Source: an uncultured Clostridia bacterium
Lineage (GTDB): Bacteria; Bacillota; Clostridia; Christensenellales; Pumilibacteraceae
NCBI GenBank assembly: GCA_947589465.1
Contig: CANQAE010000008.1
Span: 1-45,484 of the forward strand
Direction of reading: 5' to 3'
DNA length: 45,484 nucleotides
Positions 33,076 to 40,984 of the stretch are shown in pieces (within the stretch, counting starts at the first letter, position 1; each line of letters starts with the position of its first letter). Position numbers and translations under genes: made by a program. The notes under the pieces are model-generated. The model was not told the DNA's origin. It ran no database searches and saw only the letters and a list, made by a program, of their open reading frames with translations.

Positions 33076-34110
33076 ATGGTTTATACTTTGATTACGGCTT
33101 TGGCTTTTATCGCCATTACTGTCGCAGGCGTAGTTTTGTTCTTCGTGTCAAAGGCAAAGAGGTGGCAAAAGAAATTCAGATTCATAAGCCTCGCCGCCGC
33201 TGTTATCGGCGCAATGCTTTTGCTCTTGATCCCCGCTTCCTTCCATATGGTGGAAAGCGGTGAAATCGCTGTCGTAAAACACCTCGGCGAAATCAATAAT
33301 GTGCGTACTCCGGGTACATATTTCGACTTCTGGATGACGGACACATACGATATTTTCGACGCCAAAGTCCAAAACGTCGATATCTCGACCGAAACGTATT
33401 CGAGCGACGCGCAGACTATGGAAATCCAAATGACGCTTCAATATCAAATCGATCAATCCAAAGTAAAGGAGATAGCGACGAATTACGGGTCGCTGATCAT
33501 CCTCGAAAACAGGATCGAAAGCGTTTCTATTGAACAAATGAAATCTGTGCTTGCCGAATATTCGGCGACCGAAATCATTGCTCAACGCGCCAAAATGTCG
33601 CCCGCAATTGCCGAAGCGGTCAAAAACGCAATTACGGACAGTTACTACGTCAGCATAACGACGGTCGTACTTACCGACATTTCGTTCTCGAACGCTTTCG
33701 AACAGGCGGTCGAAAAACAAATGATTGCCGAACGTGAGAAAGAAGCCGCCATTACAAAAGCCGAACAGGAACTCGAAGTCGCCAAAAAAGCCGCCGAAGC
33801 CGCTATCGAAAAGGCTACGGGTGACGCTACCGCCCAAAAAACTCTCGCCGCTGCCGAGGCTTACAGCGCTGCCGTGAAAATCGTCGAACTCGCAAGAACT
33901 TTGGGCTACGAGGTTACCGAACAACAGGTCGATAGCGATACCGTTCAATACACCATTAATTGGAATACCGTCGGCGCGCCCGAAAACGGTCAGCAAACCA
34001 TTCTCGCCTACCTGCAATATCTCGAATACCTCGCAAAATGGAACGGCGAACTCCCCGATGTCGTAGGCGGCGACAACTTGCAGATCCTCATACCCAAACA
34101 AATCGCCTAA
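33076..34110 (+). CDS. SPFH (prohibitin/band 7) membrane protein
   Basis: 344 residues. Two N-terminal hydrophobic segments (about 4-24, 36-55) are followed by an SPFH domain (about 58-215; VESGEIAVVKHLGEINNVRTPGTYF, then DAKVQNVDISTETYSSDAQTMEIQMTLQY). An Ala/Lys/Glu-rich coiled coil follows (about 215-270), and the C-terminal part ends DNLQILIPKQIA, like other prohibitin/stomatin relatives. Such proteins assemble into ring- or cage-like membrane scaffolds. AAAGGAG precedes ATG 33076. It is monocistronic and ends before a clear terminator at 34254. Confidence 0.92.
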   Translation: MVYTLITALAFIAITVAGVVLFFVSKAKRWQKKFRFISLAAAVIGAMLLLLIPASFHMVESGEIAVVKHLGEINNVRTPGTYFDFWMTDTYDIFDAKVQNVDISTETYSSDAQTMEIQMTLQYQIDQSKVKEIATNYGSLIILENRIESVSIEQMKSVLAEYSATEIIAQRAKMSPAIAEAVKNAITDSYYVSITTVVLTDISFSNAFEQAVEKQMIAEREKEAAITKAEQELEVAKKAAEAAIEKATGDATAQKTLAAAEAYSAAVKIVELARTLGYEVTEQQVDSDTVQYTINWNTVGAPENGQQTILAYLQYLEYLAKWNGELPDVVGGDNLQILIPKQIA

Positions 34111-34127
34111 AAAGCATTTTACCACCT

Positions 34128-34149
34128 CATTTCGCCACCCATTATGTGG
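34128..34149 (+). repeat. 22-bp repeat downstream of the SPFH gene (copy 2)
   Basis: CATTTCGCCACCCATTATGTGG, one base different from copy 1 at 32179. Shorter related pieces (AACCCATTACAGGGCATTAT and AACCCATTACATATG) follow at about 34202 and 34237. Confidence 0.6.
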
Positions 34150-34253
34150 TGTAATGTCGCATGGTTGTAGAAATTTACAGGCACCTTTTATTAACACTTC
34201 GTAACCCATTACAGGGCATTATATCGCATGGTTTATAACCCATTACATATGAT

Positions 34254-34291
34254 ACCGCCGACGGAGCATTACTCTCCCTCGGCGGTTTTTG
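34254..34291 (+). terminator. Terminator of the first SPFH gene
   Basis: 8-bp stem ACCGCCGA/TCGGCGGT (34254-34261, 34279-34286) followed by a run of Ts. Confidence 0.88.
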
Positions 34292-34309
34292 TTTGTATTA
34301 TAGATTATT

Positions 34310-35398
34310 TTATACTACTGAGCGATGGTTTGCAAATAACTCGATATATTTATTTACATTGTCAACAAAAGTTTTAGCCTTATCTCTACTTGAAACCATA
34401 AGAAGCAGTGCTAACCCATTATCTGACGCCAATAAAATTTCGGCATAAGCACATTTCGGTATTTGAGGATTGTTTGCATAACGCGCATCTCGTTCACCCA
34501 ATTTATTTGGGTGAAGATATGTATAACCTATAATTTCCGTATCATTAGGAACTGTTTTTGATTCAATAAATACACTTTCAGAATATATGATTTTTATATT
34601 CGAATATTCTATAGCCTTCCAAGAATCTTCTTGATAAACAGCAAGAAAATTCGGTAGAAATACAACATTCATCCCTTGCGCATCTAAACTTTTCAACTTT
34701 AATTCTGTTTCTATAAAATTTACGCTATCGGGATCAATTTTTATTTTTTTTCGCTCAACAAGACTTTGTGCACCCGCATTATTCTTCCAATCTGTTACCG
34801 ATACTTGCGAAGGAATTTCCCAAAAACCGCCACATGTTTCTAATGCATTTAATCCCAAAATGACCTTATTAAAAGACGATTTTAAGTACTCATCTTCAAA
34901 ATCAACTTCAACTTTTATTACTGCCTTTGGAATAAAAAAGCAAGCGATAAGACATGCAAGAGCCAATACAAATAATGATATGGCTAAAATATTCATATCC
35001 TTTTGCATAGCAGCACTTGCAAAACTTATGCAAAGTATTAATCCAATACCTAAAATGATACGTATTTTCTTATAAATATTATTCTTTTTCGTTGCAATAT
35101 TCATATTTTGAATAAGTTCATTAGAAGAAGATTCAATTATTTCACTATTAATTGAAATTTTATTTTCATTTACACATTCCGTTTCTTGCTGTGTCTGTCT
35201 TGTTTTAATCTTCTTACTGGAACTGTCTTGGACATACGATAGACCCGTACCCGGGATAGAAGCGGTTGTACGTGTACCACCGTTTGCTTTTTTAGTAAAA
35301 TGCAAACCTTTTACTCCATAACTATATCCGACTCCCGATTTACTTAAATTAATTCTAAAAGCACCTAAATTAATGCTTTTTCTAAACCTAAATCCCAT
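34310..35398 (-). CDS. DUF4236-type membrane protein
   Basis: 362 residues from ATG 35398 (AAGGAGG five bases upstream). The N-terminal 55 residues are a typical DUF4236 module: MGFRFRKSINLGAFRINLS, then SGVGYSYG and SIPGTGLSY. After a polar linker come two membrane helices (about 112-130 and 137-157). A C-terminal domain (about 170-362) resembles a bacterial PH-like beta fold (YSNIKIIYSESVFIESK), but that is tentative. Function of DUF4236 is not established. The gene is AT-rich compared with the core genes. Its leader contains a terminator just before the ribosome site. Confidence 0.82.
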   Translation of the reverse strand: MGFRFRKSINLGAFRINLSKSGVGYSYGVKGLHFTKKANGGTRTTASIPGTGLSYVQDSSSKKIKTRQTQQETECVNENKISINSEIIESSSNELIQNMNIATKKNNIYKKIRIILGIGLILCISFASAAMQKDMNILAISLFVLALACLIACFFIPKAVIKVEVDFEDEYLKSSFNKVILGLNALETCGGFWEIPSQVSVTDWKNNAGAQSLVERKKIKIDPDSVNFIETELKLKSLDAQGMNVVFLPNFLAVYQEDSWKAIEYSNIKIIYSESVFIESKTVPNDTEIIGYTYLHPNKLGERDARYANNPQIPKCAYAEILLASDNGLALLLMVSSRDKAKTFVDNVNKYIELFANHRSVV

Positions 35399-35525
35399 AA
35401 AACCTCCTTGTAATAAAAAATGCGCCAACCGAAGCCGACGCACGAAAAACGCAAACTCCGATTGTCGCCAAACAAATCTTACGCAATATGGGGAAACTCC
35501 AACACACGTAAAAAAGAATTTGCAT
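35388..35525 (-). CDS. Possible 45-residue leader peptide before the DUF4236 gene
   Basis: An ATG at 35525 opens a frame that runs through the leader hairpins, across the ribosome site and over the DUF4236 start, stopping at TAG 35388. The peptide is hydrophobic with several Cys and Arg. Only a weak site (GGTAAAA) precedes it. If translated, ribosomes would pass through the terminator hairpin, a geometry seen in attenuators, but chance is possible. Confidence 0.25.
   Translation of the reverse strand: MQILFYVCWSFPILRKICLATIGVCVFRASASVGAFFITRRFYGI
35415..35442 (-). terminator. Leader terminator with UUCG loop
   Basis: TGCGTCGGC-TTCG-GTTGGCGCA on the minus strand (three wobble pairs) followed by six Ts, ending 17 bases before the DUF4236 start. 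Confidence 0.7.
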
Positions 35526-35550
35526 TTTTACCAAATTCGATTGTGTGTTG
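35415..35550 (-). promoter_or_regulatory. Structured leader with terminator in front of the DUF4236 gene
   Basis: Minus-strand order: a nested hairpin with outer arms CAACACAC/GTGTGTTG (35543-35550, 35500-35507) and inner arms GAATTTG/CAAATTC (35532-35538, 35516-35522), then a nine-pair stem with a UUCG tetraloop (35421-35442) and TTTTTT (35415-35420). The ribosome site comes straight after. A TATAAT lies upstream at 35562-35567 without a good -35 box. The layout suggests regulated termination; no known riboswitch class was recognised. Confidence 0.45.
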
Positions 35551-35567
35551 AAGCACAAAAAATTATA

Positions 35568-35776
35568 CCTTAATTTTAATAATAAAAAGTTCCCCCACCC
35601 TCCTTAATAAATAGTGTAAGATTTGTTTGGCAATAGTAGTATAACACAGTAATATTTAAAATGCAATGAAAATATCGCCCTTAAACAAATTTTATAGACA
35701 AAATGCAGAGAATTTTTTACTCGTCGTCGCACGCGAACCCGCGCGGCTTTGCCTTGCGGGTTCGTTCCCATAGTAC
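35568..35776. other. Gene-free stretch before the DUF4236 leader
   Basis: It contains a G-rich AAGGAGGGTGGGGG run on the minus strand near 35590-35605 and AT-rich DNA. No gene, RNA or repeat recognised. Confidence 0.5.
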
Positions 35777-35818
35777 CCAAAAACAGAAGGGCACCTTTCG
35801 GTACCCTTCTGTTTTTGG
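35777..35818. terminator. Long terminator hairpin after tRNA-Val
   Basis: A perfect 15-bp stem CCAAAAACAGAAGGG / CCCTTCTGTTTTTGG, extended inside by three more pairs past one mismatch. The T run is part of the stem. It serves the minus-strand tRNA and is symmetric. Confidence 0.85.
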
Positions 35819-35872
35819 TGGACCTGTTCGTGTCAAATACGCACCGCCCACCCTGTGCGTATTTGCTTGTAA

Positions 35873-35948
35873 TGGTGGGCATTAAGGGACTCGAACCCCT
35901 GACTTTCTCCACGTCAAGAAGACACTCTCCCAACTGAGTTAAATGCCC
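35873..35948 (-). tRNA. tRNA-Val (anticodon GAC)
   Basis: 76 bases including an encoded CCA. Acceptor arms GGGCATT/AATGCCC, D-arm AACTCAGTTGGGAGAGT, anticodon stem TCTTC/GGAGA with loop TTGACGT (GAC, valine), T-arm with GTTCGAGTC. It has its own promoter and terminator. Confidence 0.93.
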
Positions 35949-35962
35949 TAAATACAAATCAT

Positions 35963-35991
35963 ATTATACACGTTTTTTCGTGATTTGTAAA
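35963..35991 (-). promoter_or_regulatory. Promoter of tRNA-Val
   Basis: TTTACA (35986-35991), 17-base spacer, TATAAT (35963-35968), minus strand. Confidence 0.8.
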
Positions 35992-36110
35992 GAGAAAATC
36001 ACCGTAATTCTTAAAATACTGTCCCCGATCCTCAGAATAAAGCCCGATTTTCCGTCGATTATTTCGATTTCCCAAATAAGTAGTGTCCCCCCCCTTATTC
36101 TTACACGGAG

Positions 36111-36138
36111 AAAAAACTCTCACCGATGGTGAGAGTTT
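36111..36138 (-). terminator. Terminator of the HhH gene
   Basis: Perfect 11-bp stem AAACTCTCACC/GGTGAGAGTTT with loop of three and a T run on the minus strand. Confidence 0.85.
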
Positions 36139-36179
36139 ACAATGCCGTGATAGATTTCGTAAAACTGATTTCTATCTAT

Positions 36180-36836
36180 TTATCTATGAGCCTGATATTT
36201 TTCCCAAATTATTCCGTCCAATTTTCTTACCGTCAACGAGGGATAATCCTTTTTCAAAAGAGCAACGGCGGAGGTAAAGAGTTCTTGACATTCCGAGTCG
36301 GAAATATCTTTCCCCAAGGCATCTTTAACACAGTGATGAATATGTACGTCGGGCTTACAACGGTTGGGATCCCCCGCCAACATAAACAAGTAATTAAGCC
36401 CCGCTTGACCTATGCCCTTTACCATCTTTATAGCATTTTCCAATATTGCAGTATTGGGAAAGTTTCGGAAATCTTCCAATGTATTGATATTTAACGCCAA
36501 AAGATTTTGAGCGAGTTCATAGCATATTTCGGTCTTTAATCTGCCACTTAACTTCTGTTTGTTTTTAAGAACTTTCTCGGCAAATTCGCCGCATCCTCCC
36601 GCTTCGTCTATATGTTTAACGAAATCGGAAAGGGTGTCGCTAGCGCTTTGGCAATTAGTTCCCATATAGGCAAAGGCGTAACGCTTTACAACGGGAACGC
36701 AAACTAAAAAGTATTTTGCTCTCAAAGAGTAAACACAACCAATTAAGCAAATCGGTAACGAATAATAAGTTTCGGCATACAACGCGCCGTTCAAATCAAA
36801 ATTCTGTTTACAATAATTTACAAATGTTTCAATCAT
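36180..36836 (-). CDS. HhH DNA-glycosylase-like protein
   Basis: 218 residues, soluble. A helix-hairpin-helix at about 139-152 (VKGIGQAGLNYLFM) is followed by GDPNRCKPDVHIHHCV, which aligns by eye with the endonuclease III/HhH-GPD pattern in which an Asp (here Asp163) is catalytic. The [4Fe-4S] cysteines of Nth are absent and the usual Lys is not evident. It may be a base-excision glycosylase relative or a DNA-binding derivative. AAGGGG precedes ATG 36836. It is transcribed from a consensus promoter that faces an XRE regulator gene. The gene is AT-rich and lies between tRNA-Val and ssrA, which suggests a mobile origin. Confidence 0.65.
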   Translation of the reverse strand: MIETFVNYCKQNFDLNGALYAETYYSLPICLIGCVYSLRAKYFLVCVPVVKRYAFAYMGTNCQSASDTLSDFVKHIDEAGGCGEFAEKVLKNKQKLSGRLKTEICYELAQNLLALNINTLEDFRNFPNTAILENAIKMVKGIGQAGLNYLFMLAGDPNRCKPDVHIHHCVKDALGKDISDSECQELFTSAVALLKKDYPSLTVRKLDGIIWEKYQAHR

Positions 36837-36943
36837 AAATTCCCCTTATTCTAAAAATTTCTCTCAATCAAGGCAGGATGATGCATATAAACTCCACTAC
36901 TCGACAATTAAAAAAACAACTTGCTTTTATTAACAGCAATTAA

Positions 36944-36972
36944 ATTATATAGGGAAAAATGCTATATGTCAA
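36944..36972 (-). promoter_or_regulatory. Consensus promoter of the HhH gene
   Basis: TTGACA (36967-36972), 17-base spacer, TATAAT (36944-36949), minus strand. Its -35 box overlaps the -35 region of the divergent XRE promoter, so the XRE protein may control both. Confidence 0.8.
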
Positions 36973-36993
36973 GTATTTTATAGGATTTTTTCA

Positions 36994-36999
36994 TATAAT
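36994..36999 (+). promoter_or_regulatory. -10 box abutting the XRE gene start
   Basis: TATAAT followed by six Ts and then ATG at 37006. Predicted +1 is the A of the start codon. There is no consensus -35 box; the expected position (36971-36976) overlaps the opposing promoter. Confidence 0.55.
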
Positions 37000-37005
37000 T
37001 TTTTT

Positions 37006-37215
37006 ATGGAAATCGCAAAACGAATAGGAGAAAATTTAAAACAGGCAAGACGAGCCAAAGGACTTTCCCAAGCGCAACTTGCATCGGAATTAGGAAAATA
37101 TCAACCTGATTATTCTAATTATGAAACAGGAAAAACACAACTCGATTACGAAAAAATCGAATATCTCTGTAAACGATTAGATATCACTCCAAACGATCTT
37201 TTTGAAATTTATTAA
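37006..37215 (+). CDS. XRE-family (Cro/CI) regulator
   Basis: 69 residues, essentially one HTH_3 domain: IGENLKQARRAKGLSQAQLA, then YQPDYSNYETGKTQLDYE, ending LDITPNDLFEIY. It should bind operator DNA as a dimer. There is no ribosome site; the ATG lies six bases after TATAAT, as in leaderless phage repressor messages. It is divergent from the HhH gene with about 20 bases between -10/-35 elements, so autoregulation and control of the HhH gene are likely (inference). Confidence 0.88.
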   Translation: MEIAKRIGENLKQARRAKGLSQAQLASELGKYQPDYSNYETGKTQLDYEKIEYLCKRLDITPNDLFEIY

Positions 37216-37314
37216 ATTAGTCATATTTAGGTTAATTGATTTTGCATATAACTTCGTGCTAACTATCGAGGTATGTCGGCGTTTCCCCCACCCCTTATTC
37301 TCAGGCTCCCGCTA

Positions 37315-37353
37315 CCACAAATAAGGCACCGCTATGGGTGCCTTTATTTGTGG
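37315..37353 (-). terminator. Terminator of ssrA
   Basis: Long stem CCACAAATAA-GGCACC / GGTGCC-TTTATTTGTGG with one bulged base. Its 5' arm on the minus strand begins at the tmRNA CCA end. Confidence 0.85.
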
Positions 37354-37718
37354 TGGAGGTGGGGAGAATTGAACTCCCTTCCGCAACATCTCCGGTAAAA
37401 TCTTCTACATGTTTAGTTTGCCTTGGATCTTGGAAACAAACTCTTGACAAACAAATTATTTGTTCCGTGGCTTCTTTGTTCTGTTCGCGCGCCGAAGCCG
37501 AATCACGCGAGCAGTTGCCTATCTAAATTGACATTGCGTTTTCCGTGACAGGAGCGGAAGCGCAACGGCTGCGAAAATTAGGTTAAGCAGCTAACGCAAG
37601 AGCGGGTCTTGCATTATTTTGAGTATTAGCGTTTATTGTTTTTTGCGTTTTAAGGTAGCCGCACTACCACATGCTTATATCTTACTTTGCAATGCCACGT
37701 CGAAACCTGTACACCCCC
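37351..37718 (-). ncRNA. ssrA: tmRNA (transfer-messenger RNA)
   Basis: 368 bases including CCA. The 5' end GGGGGTGTACAGGTTTCGACG pairs (GGGGGTG/CACCTCC) with the 3' tRNA-like end, which carries GGGAGTTCAATTCTCCC and CCACCTCCACCA. The tag frame is 37583-37630, reading from a likely GCT resume codon and ending NNARPALALAA before TAA. tmRNA with SmpB rescues stalled ribosomes and marks the product for degradation. The final ALALAA fits the usual AA-terminated proteolysis tag. smpB is not in the window. Confidence 0.95.
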
Positions 37719-37729
37719 AAAGTGTAAGC

Positions 37730-37758
37730 ATTATACTAAATAAAGCCTTGTTTGTCAA
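37730..37758 (-). promoter_or_regulatory. Consensus promoter of ssrA
   Basis: TTGACA (37753-37758), 17-base spacer, TATAAT (37730-37735), minus strand. A few extra 5' bases would be removed by RNase P. Confidence 0.88.
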
Positions 37759-37825
37759 TGGTTTTTTCGCACAAAAGCGGCGGGAAAACCAAATTTTTTA
37801 ACCCCATATGCCGAAAAAAGGAAAA

Positions 37826-38317
37826 TTAAGGTTGACTTTTCGTCGGGAGCGGTCGACTTTTGCCGCTTACGTGCAAGACGTCAAGCCTCAAAACGTTTAC
37901 TTGCTCCACCCGCGTTTTGTCGAATTCATAATCGGTAACGCCGAACTTTTCCATAATGGCGGCGAGTCCTTCGAGTTTACTTTCTTCGGGAAGAACGCTC
38001 ATGACGCCCTCGCCCACTACGCTCGTATACGCATAACCGTACGAGCAAGCGACGTTTTTGTCCTTGAACACGAGCATACGGTCGCAATCGACCTCAAAGC
38101 AAACCTTGTTGTTTTTTGCGAGCAGATCGAGTTTTTTGCCCTGTTTGGCGCAATGGAAAAACAAACTTATTTTGCCGTCGTCTGCTTTTACGCCGTAATT
38201 CATAGGCACTATGTACGGGTACTCGTCGTCAAAGAACGCGACGCGACACACCTCGCAACGCCTTATTATATCTACAATGGCGTCAAAGTCGGCAATTTCT
38301 CTGTCTTTTCTTCTCAT
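37826..38317 (-). CDS. Pyridoxamine-phosphate-oxidase-fold flavin protein (NimA-like)
   Basis: 163 residues from ATG 38317, which shares its A with the guaA TAA (TAATG). [21 protein letters not shown] followed by CRVAFFDDEYPYIVPMNYG and FHCAKQGKKLDLL is typical of the small FMN-binding split-barrel group, which includes 5-nitroimidazole reductase NimA. Members bind FMN as dimers and reduce varied substrates; this one's substrate is unknown. It is translationally coupled to guaA. The 9-base longer GTG start is less likely. Confidence 0.87.
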   Translation of the reverse strand: MRRKDREIADFDAIVDIIRRCEVCRVAFFDDEYPYIVPMNYGVKADDGKISLFFHCAKQGKKLDLLAKNNKVCFEVDCDRMLVFKDKNVACSYGYAYTSVVGEGVMSVLPEESKLEGLAAIMEKFGVTDYEFDKTRVEQVNVLRLDVLHVSGKSRPLPTKSQP

Positions 38318-39840
38318 TATTCCCACTCAATGGTTGCGGGCGGCTTGCCCGTAATATCGTAAACAACGCGATTGACTTGCTTGACTTCGTTTACGATCCT
38401 GTTGCTCACTCTTTCGAGTACGTCGAACGGGATACGCGCCCAATCCGCCGTCATACCGTCCACGCTCGTAACGCCGCGCAAAGCGATAGTATAATCGTAC
38501 GTACGCGCGTCGCCCATAACGCCCACGCTTCTAAGATCGGTAAGAACCGCGAAATACTGCCATATTTCGGCATCCAGTCCCGCACGTTTTATTTCGTCCC
38601 TAAAAATAAAGTCGGCGTCTTTGAGCAGATCGAGTTTGTCTTTCGTGACGTCGCCGATAATTCTTATCGCGAGTCCGGGACCGGGGAACGGCTGGCGCAT
38701 AACAACATCTCTGTCGAGTCCGAGTTCGAAGCCGAGTTTGCGTACTTCGTCTTTGAACAATTCTCTGAGCGGTTCGACGATCTCCTTAAAGTCCACTACG
38801 CTCGGCAGACCGCCCACGTTATGATGCGACTTGATCTTTGCCGAATTGCCGAGTCCGCTCTCGATGACGTCGGGATAGATAGTTCCCTGCACGAGATAAT
38901 CGACCTTGCCTATCTTCTTCGCCTCTTTCTCGAAAACTCTTATGAACTCCTCGCCTATTATCTTGCGTTTGCGTTCGGGTTCGGTAACTCCTTTCAACTT
39001 TTCCAAGAATATTTCGGACGCGTCTACCTTGATGAGATTCATGCCCATTTGGTCGCGGAAAACTTTGACGACTTCATCCGCCTCGTTTTTGCGCAGTAAC
39101 CCGTGGTCAACAAACACGCATATGAGGTTTGGACAAGCCTTGTGTATGAGCGTTGCGGCAACCGCGCTGTCCACGCCGCCGCTGAGCGCGCACAAAACTT
39201 TCTTGTTGCCGAGTTTGTCTTTGAGCGTCCTTATGGCTTCTTCGGCGAAGTTGCCCATAGTCCAATCGCCCTTTGCGCCGCACACTTTGTACAAAAAGTT
39301 GCCGAGAATTTCGGTCCCCTTTTGCGTGTGCATGACTTCGGGGTGGAATTGCACGCCGTACAGCCTCTTTTCAACGTTTTCCATGGCGGCGACGGGGCAA
39401 GTTTGGGTTTTTGCAGATGCGACAAAGCCGCTCGGCAACTCCTTTATGTAATCGGTATGGCTCATCCAGCACACCGAGCCGCTCGGCACGCCCTCGAACA
39501 ATTTTCCTTGTTCGAAGCAAAGCGTCTGCTTTCCGTACTCGCGCGGGCCGCTCGCGACCTTGCCGCCGAGCATATGCGCCATGAGTTGACAGCCGTAACA
39601 AATGCCGAGTAGCGGCACTCCGAGCGAAAAAATTTCGGGACTTATACGCGGCGCTCCGTCCTCGTAAACGCTGTTCGGTCCGCCCGTGAAAATTATGCCG
39701 ATCGGGTCGATCTTCCTTATTCTGTCCATACCGACGTTGTACGGCAAAAGTTCGCAATACACGTTGAGTTCGCGTACACGGCGCGCGATAAGTTGGTTAT
39801 ATTGCCCGCCGAAATCCAAAACGATAACTGTCTGTCGCAT
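38317..39840 (-). CDS. guaA: GMP synthase (glutamine-hydrolysing)
   Basis: 507 residues. The class I glutaminase domain carries [19 protein letters not shown] and the nucleophile Cys in LGICYGCQL; the His/Glu pair lies in GVQFHPEV. The ATP pyrophosphatase domain has the PP-loop [12 protein letters not shown], and the C-terminal dimerisation domain ends [10 protein letters not shown]. It converts XMP to GMP. GGAGGTATTT precedes ATG 39840. A TTGCTA/TAAAAT promoter lies upstream; the leader of about 47 bases is too short for a purine riboswitch. Confidence 0.98.
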   Translation of the reverse strand: MRQTVIVLDFGGQYNQLIARRVRELNVYCELLPYNVGMDRIRKIDPIGIIFTGGPNSVYEDGAPRISPEIFSLGVPLLGICYGCQLMAHMLGGKVASGPREYGKQTLCFEQGKLFEGVPSGSVCWMSHTDYIKELPSGFVASAKTQTCPVAAMENVEKRLYGVQFHPEVMHTQKGTEILGNFLYKVCGAKGDWTMGNFAEEAIRTLKDKLGNKKVLCALSGGVDSAVAATLIHKACPNLICVFVDHGLLRKNEADEVVKVFRDQMGMNLIKVDASEIFLEKLKGVTEPERKRKIIGEEFIRVFEKEAKKIGKVDYLVQGTIYPDVIESGLGNSAKIKSHHNVGGLPSVVDFKEIVEPLRELFKDEVRKLGFELGLDRDVVMRQPFPGPGLAIRIIGDVTKDKLDLLKDADFIFRDEIKRAGLDAEIWQYFAVLTDLRSVGVMGDARTYDYTIALRGVTSVDGMTADWARIPFDVLERVSNRIVNEVKQVNRVVYDITGKPPATIEWE

Positions 39841-39893
39841 AAATACCTCCGTCTTGCGGCAACCTGCGGAAACCGCTCATTAAGTTACGATAT

Positions 39894-39922
39894 ATTTTAG
39901 CATTTCGCCCGTATTTTAGCAA
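39894..39922 (-). promoter_or_regulatory. Promoter of guaA
   Basis: TTGCTA (39917-39922), 17-base spacer, TAAAAT (39894-39899), minus strand; the same hexamers as the promoter at 310. Confidence 0.65.
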
Positions 39923-39972
39923 GTATTTGTAGCGTTAAACAAAAATTATTTTGATTTTTGGCTCTTTTTCGC

Positions 39973-40002
39973 TTGACCGCGGCGGCGACGATATGATATC
40001 AT
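39973..40002 (+). promoter_or_regulatory. Promoter of the second SPFH gene
   Basis: TTGACC (39973-39978), 18-base spacer, TATCAT (39997-40002). Confidence 0.55.
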
Positions 40003-40030
40003 TTTAATATCAAATTGATAGGAGTGCATT

Positions 40031-40984
40031 ATGAACAAAAACTTGAACGAAAAAGTTTTGCGACCGATCAACGGTTTTATTATGATCGCGGTCGAAGTGA
40101 TCCTGTTAGCGCTTATGATAGCCATAATCGTGTTATGCGCATCGGACGCCATTTCGTCCGACTATATGCCGCTTATTATGCTTGTAGTCGTAATTATGGT
40201 GTTTATCGTCCCCGGCTTCAAAGTGGTTTCCCCCAACGAAGCGATGGTTTTGCTACTGTTCGGCAAATATCACGGCACAATCAAGACGGACGGGTTCTTT
40301 TGGACAAATCCGTTTTGCATGACGTTCAATCCCGCGAGGGGCGGCAAATTTGACCTGCCCGAAGGAAGCAGTATGCTCAACTTCGCGAGCGGAAACCGAC
40401 GCATCTCGCTCAAAGCGATAACGCTCAACAACCCCAAGCAGAAAGTAAACGACGAGGATGGTAACCCGATCGAAATAGGCGTGGTGGTCATTTGGCGCGT
40501 TTCGGACACGGCGAAAGCGGTTTTCAACGTCGATAACTACGTCGAATTCGTATCCATACAGGCGGACGCGGCAATCCGCCACGTGGCACGCCTCTACCCC
40601 TACGACATGAGCGACGCGGGCGACGAAAAAAGTTTGCGAGGCTCAACGCAAGAGGTTGCAAACGACCTTAAAAACGAACTTAACAGCCGCGTGGAGATCG
40701 CCGGACTCGAAATTATGGAAGCACGCATTTCGCACCTTGCCTACGCTCCCGAAATCGCGTCCGCAATGTTACAGCGTCAGCAGGCGCGCGCGATAATCAT
40801 CGCAAGGCAAAAGATCGTCGAGGGAGCGGTCGGCATGGTAGACATGGCTCTCAAAATGCTCAACGAAGGCAATATCGTGGAACTCGACGACGAACGCAAA
40901 GCGCAAATGGTAAGCAATCTCTTGGTGGTACTGTGCGGCAATAAGGACGCTCAGCCCATAGTCAACAGCGGAACGATATACTGA
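40031..40984 (+). CDS. SPFH/band 7 membrane protein with coupled RHH gene
   Basis: 317 residues. Two hydrophobic segments (about 14-38 and 46-62) are followed by an SPFH domain: [21 protein letters not shown], then [28 protein letters not shown] and [33 protein letters not shown]. Unlike the 33076 protein it has no long coiled coil and ends shortly after the SPFH region ([24 protein letters not shown]). This is the bacterial SPFH subgroup often found beside an Arc-like small gene. GGAG precedes ATG 40031. Its stop overlaps the next start (TGATG). Confidence 0.92.
   Translation: MNKNLNEKVLRPINGFIMIAVEVILLALMIAIIVLCASDAISSDYMPLIMLVVVIMVFIVPGFKVVSPNEAMVLLLFGKYHGTIKTDGFFWTNPFCMTFNPARGGKFDLPEGSSMLNFASGNRRISLKAITLNNPKQKVNDEDGNPIEIGVVVIWRVSDTAKAVFNVDNYVEFVSIQADAAIRHVARLYPYDMSDAGDEKSLRGSTQEVANDLKNELNSRVEIAGLEIMEARISHLAYAPEIASAMLQRQQARAIIIARQKIVEGAVGMVDMALKMLNEGNIVELDDERKAQMVSNLLVVLCGNKDAQPIVNSGTIY

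Noticed and set aside
33148..34209. 353-codon open frame antisense to the first SPFH gene
   Set aside because: It mirrors the codon pattern of a clear SPFH gene that has a promoter, ribosome site and terminator. The antisense product is a Phe/Asp/Arg-rich shadow without motifs.
35700..35872. Further tRNA or rRNA next to tRNA-Val
   Set aside because: Only the terminator hairpin and unstructured sequence are visible; no second cloverleaf.
39841..39893. Purine riboswitch before guaA
   Set aside because: The leader is about 47 bases and shows only a small GCGG/CCGC hairpin.
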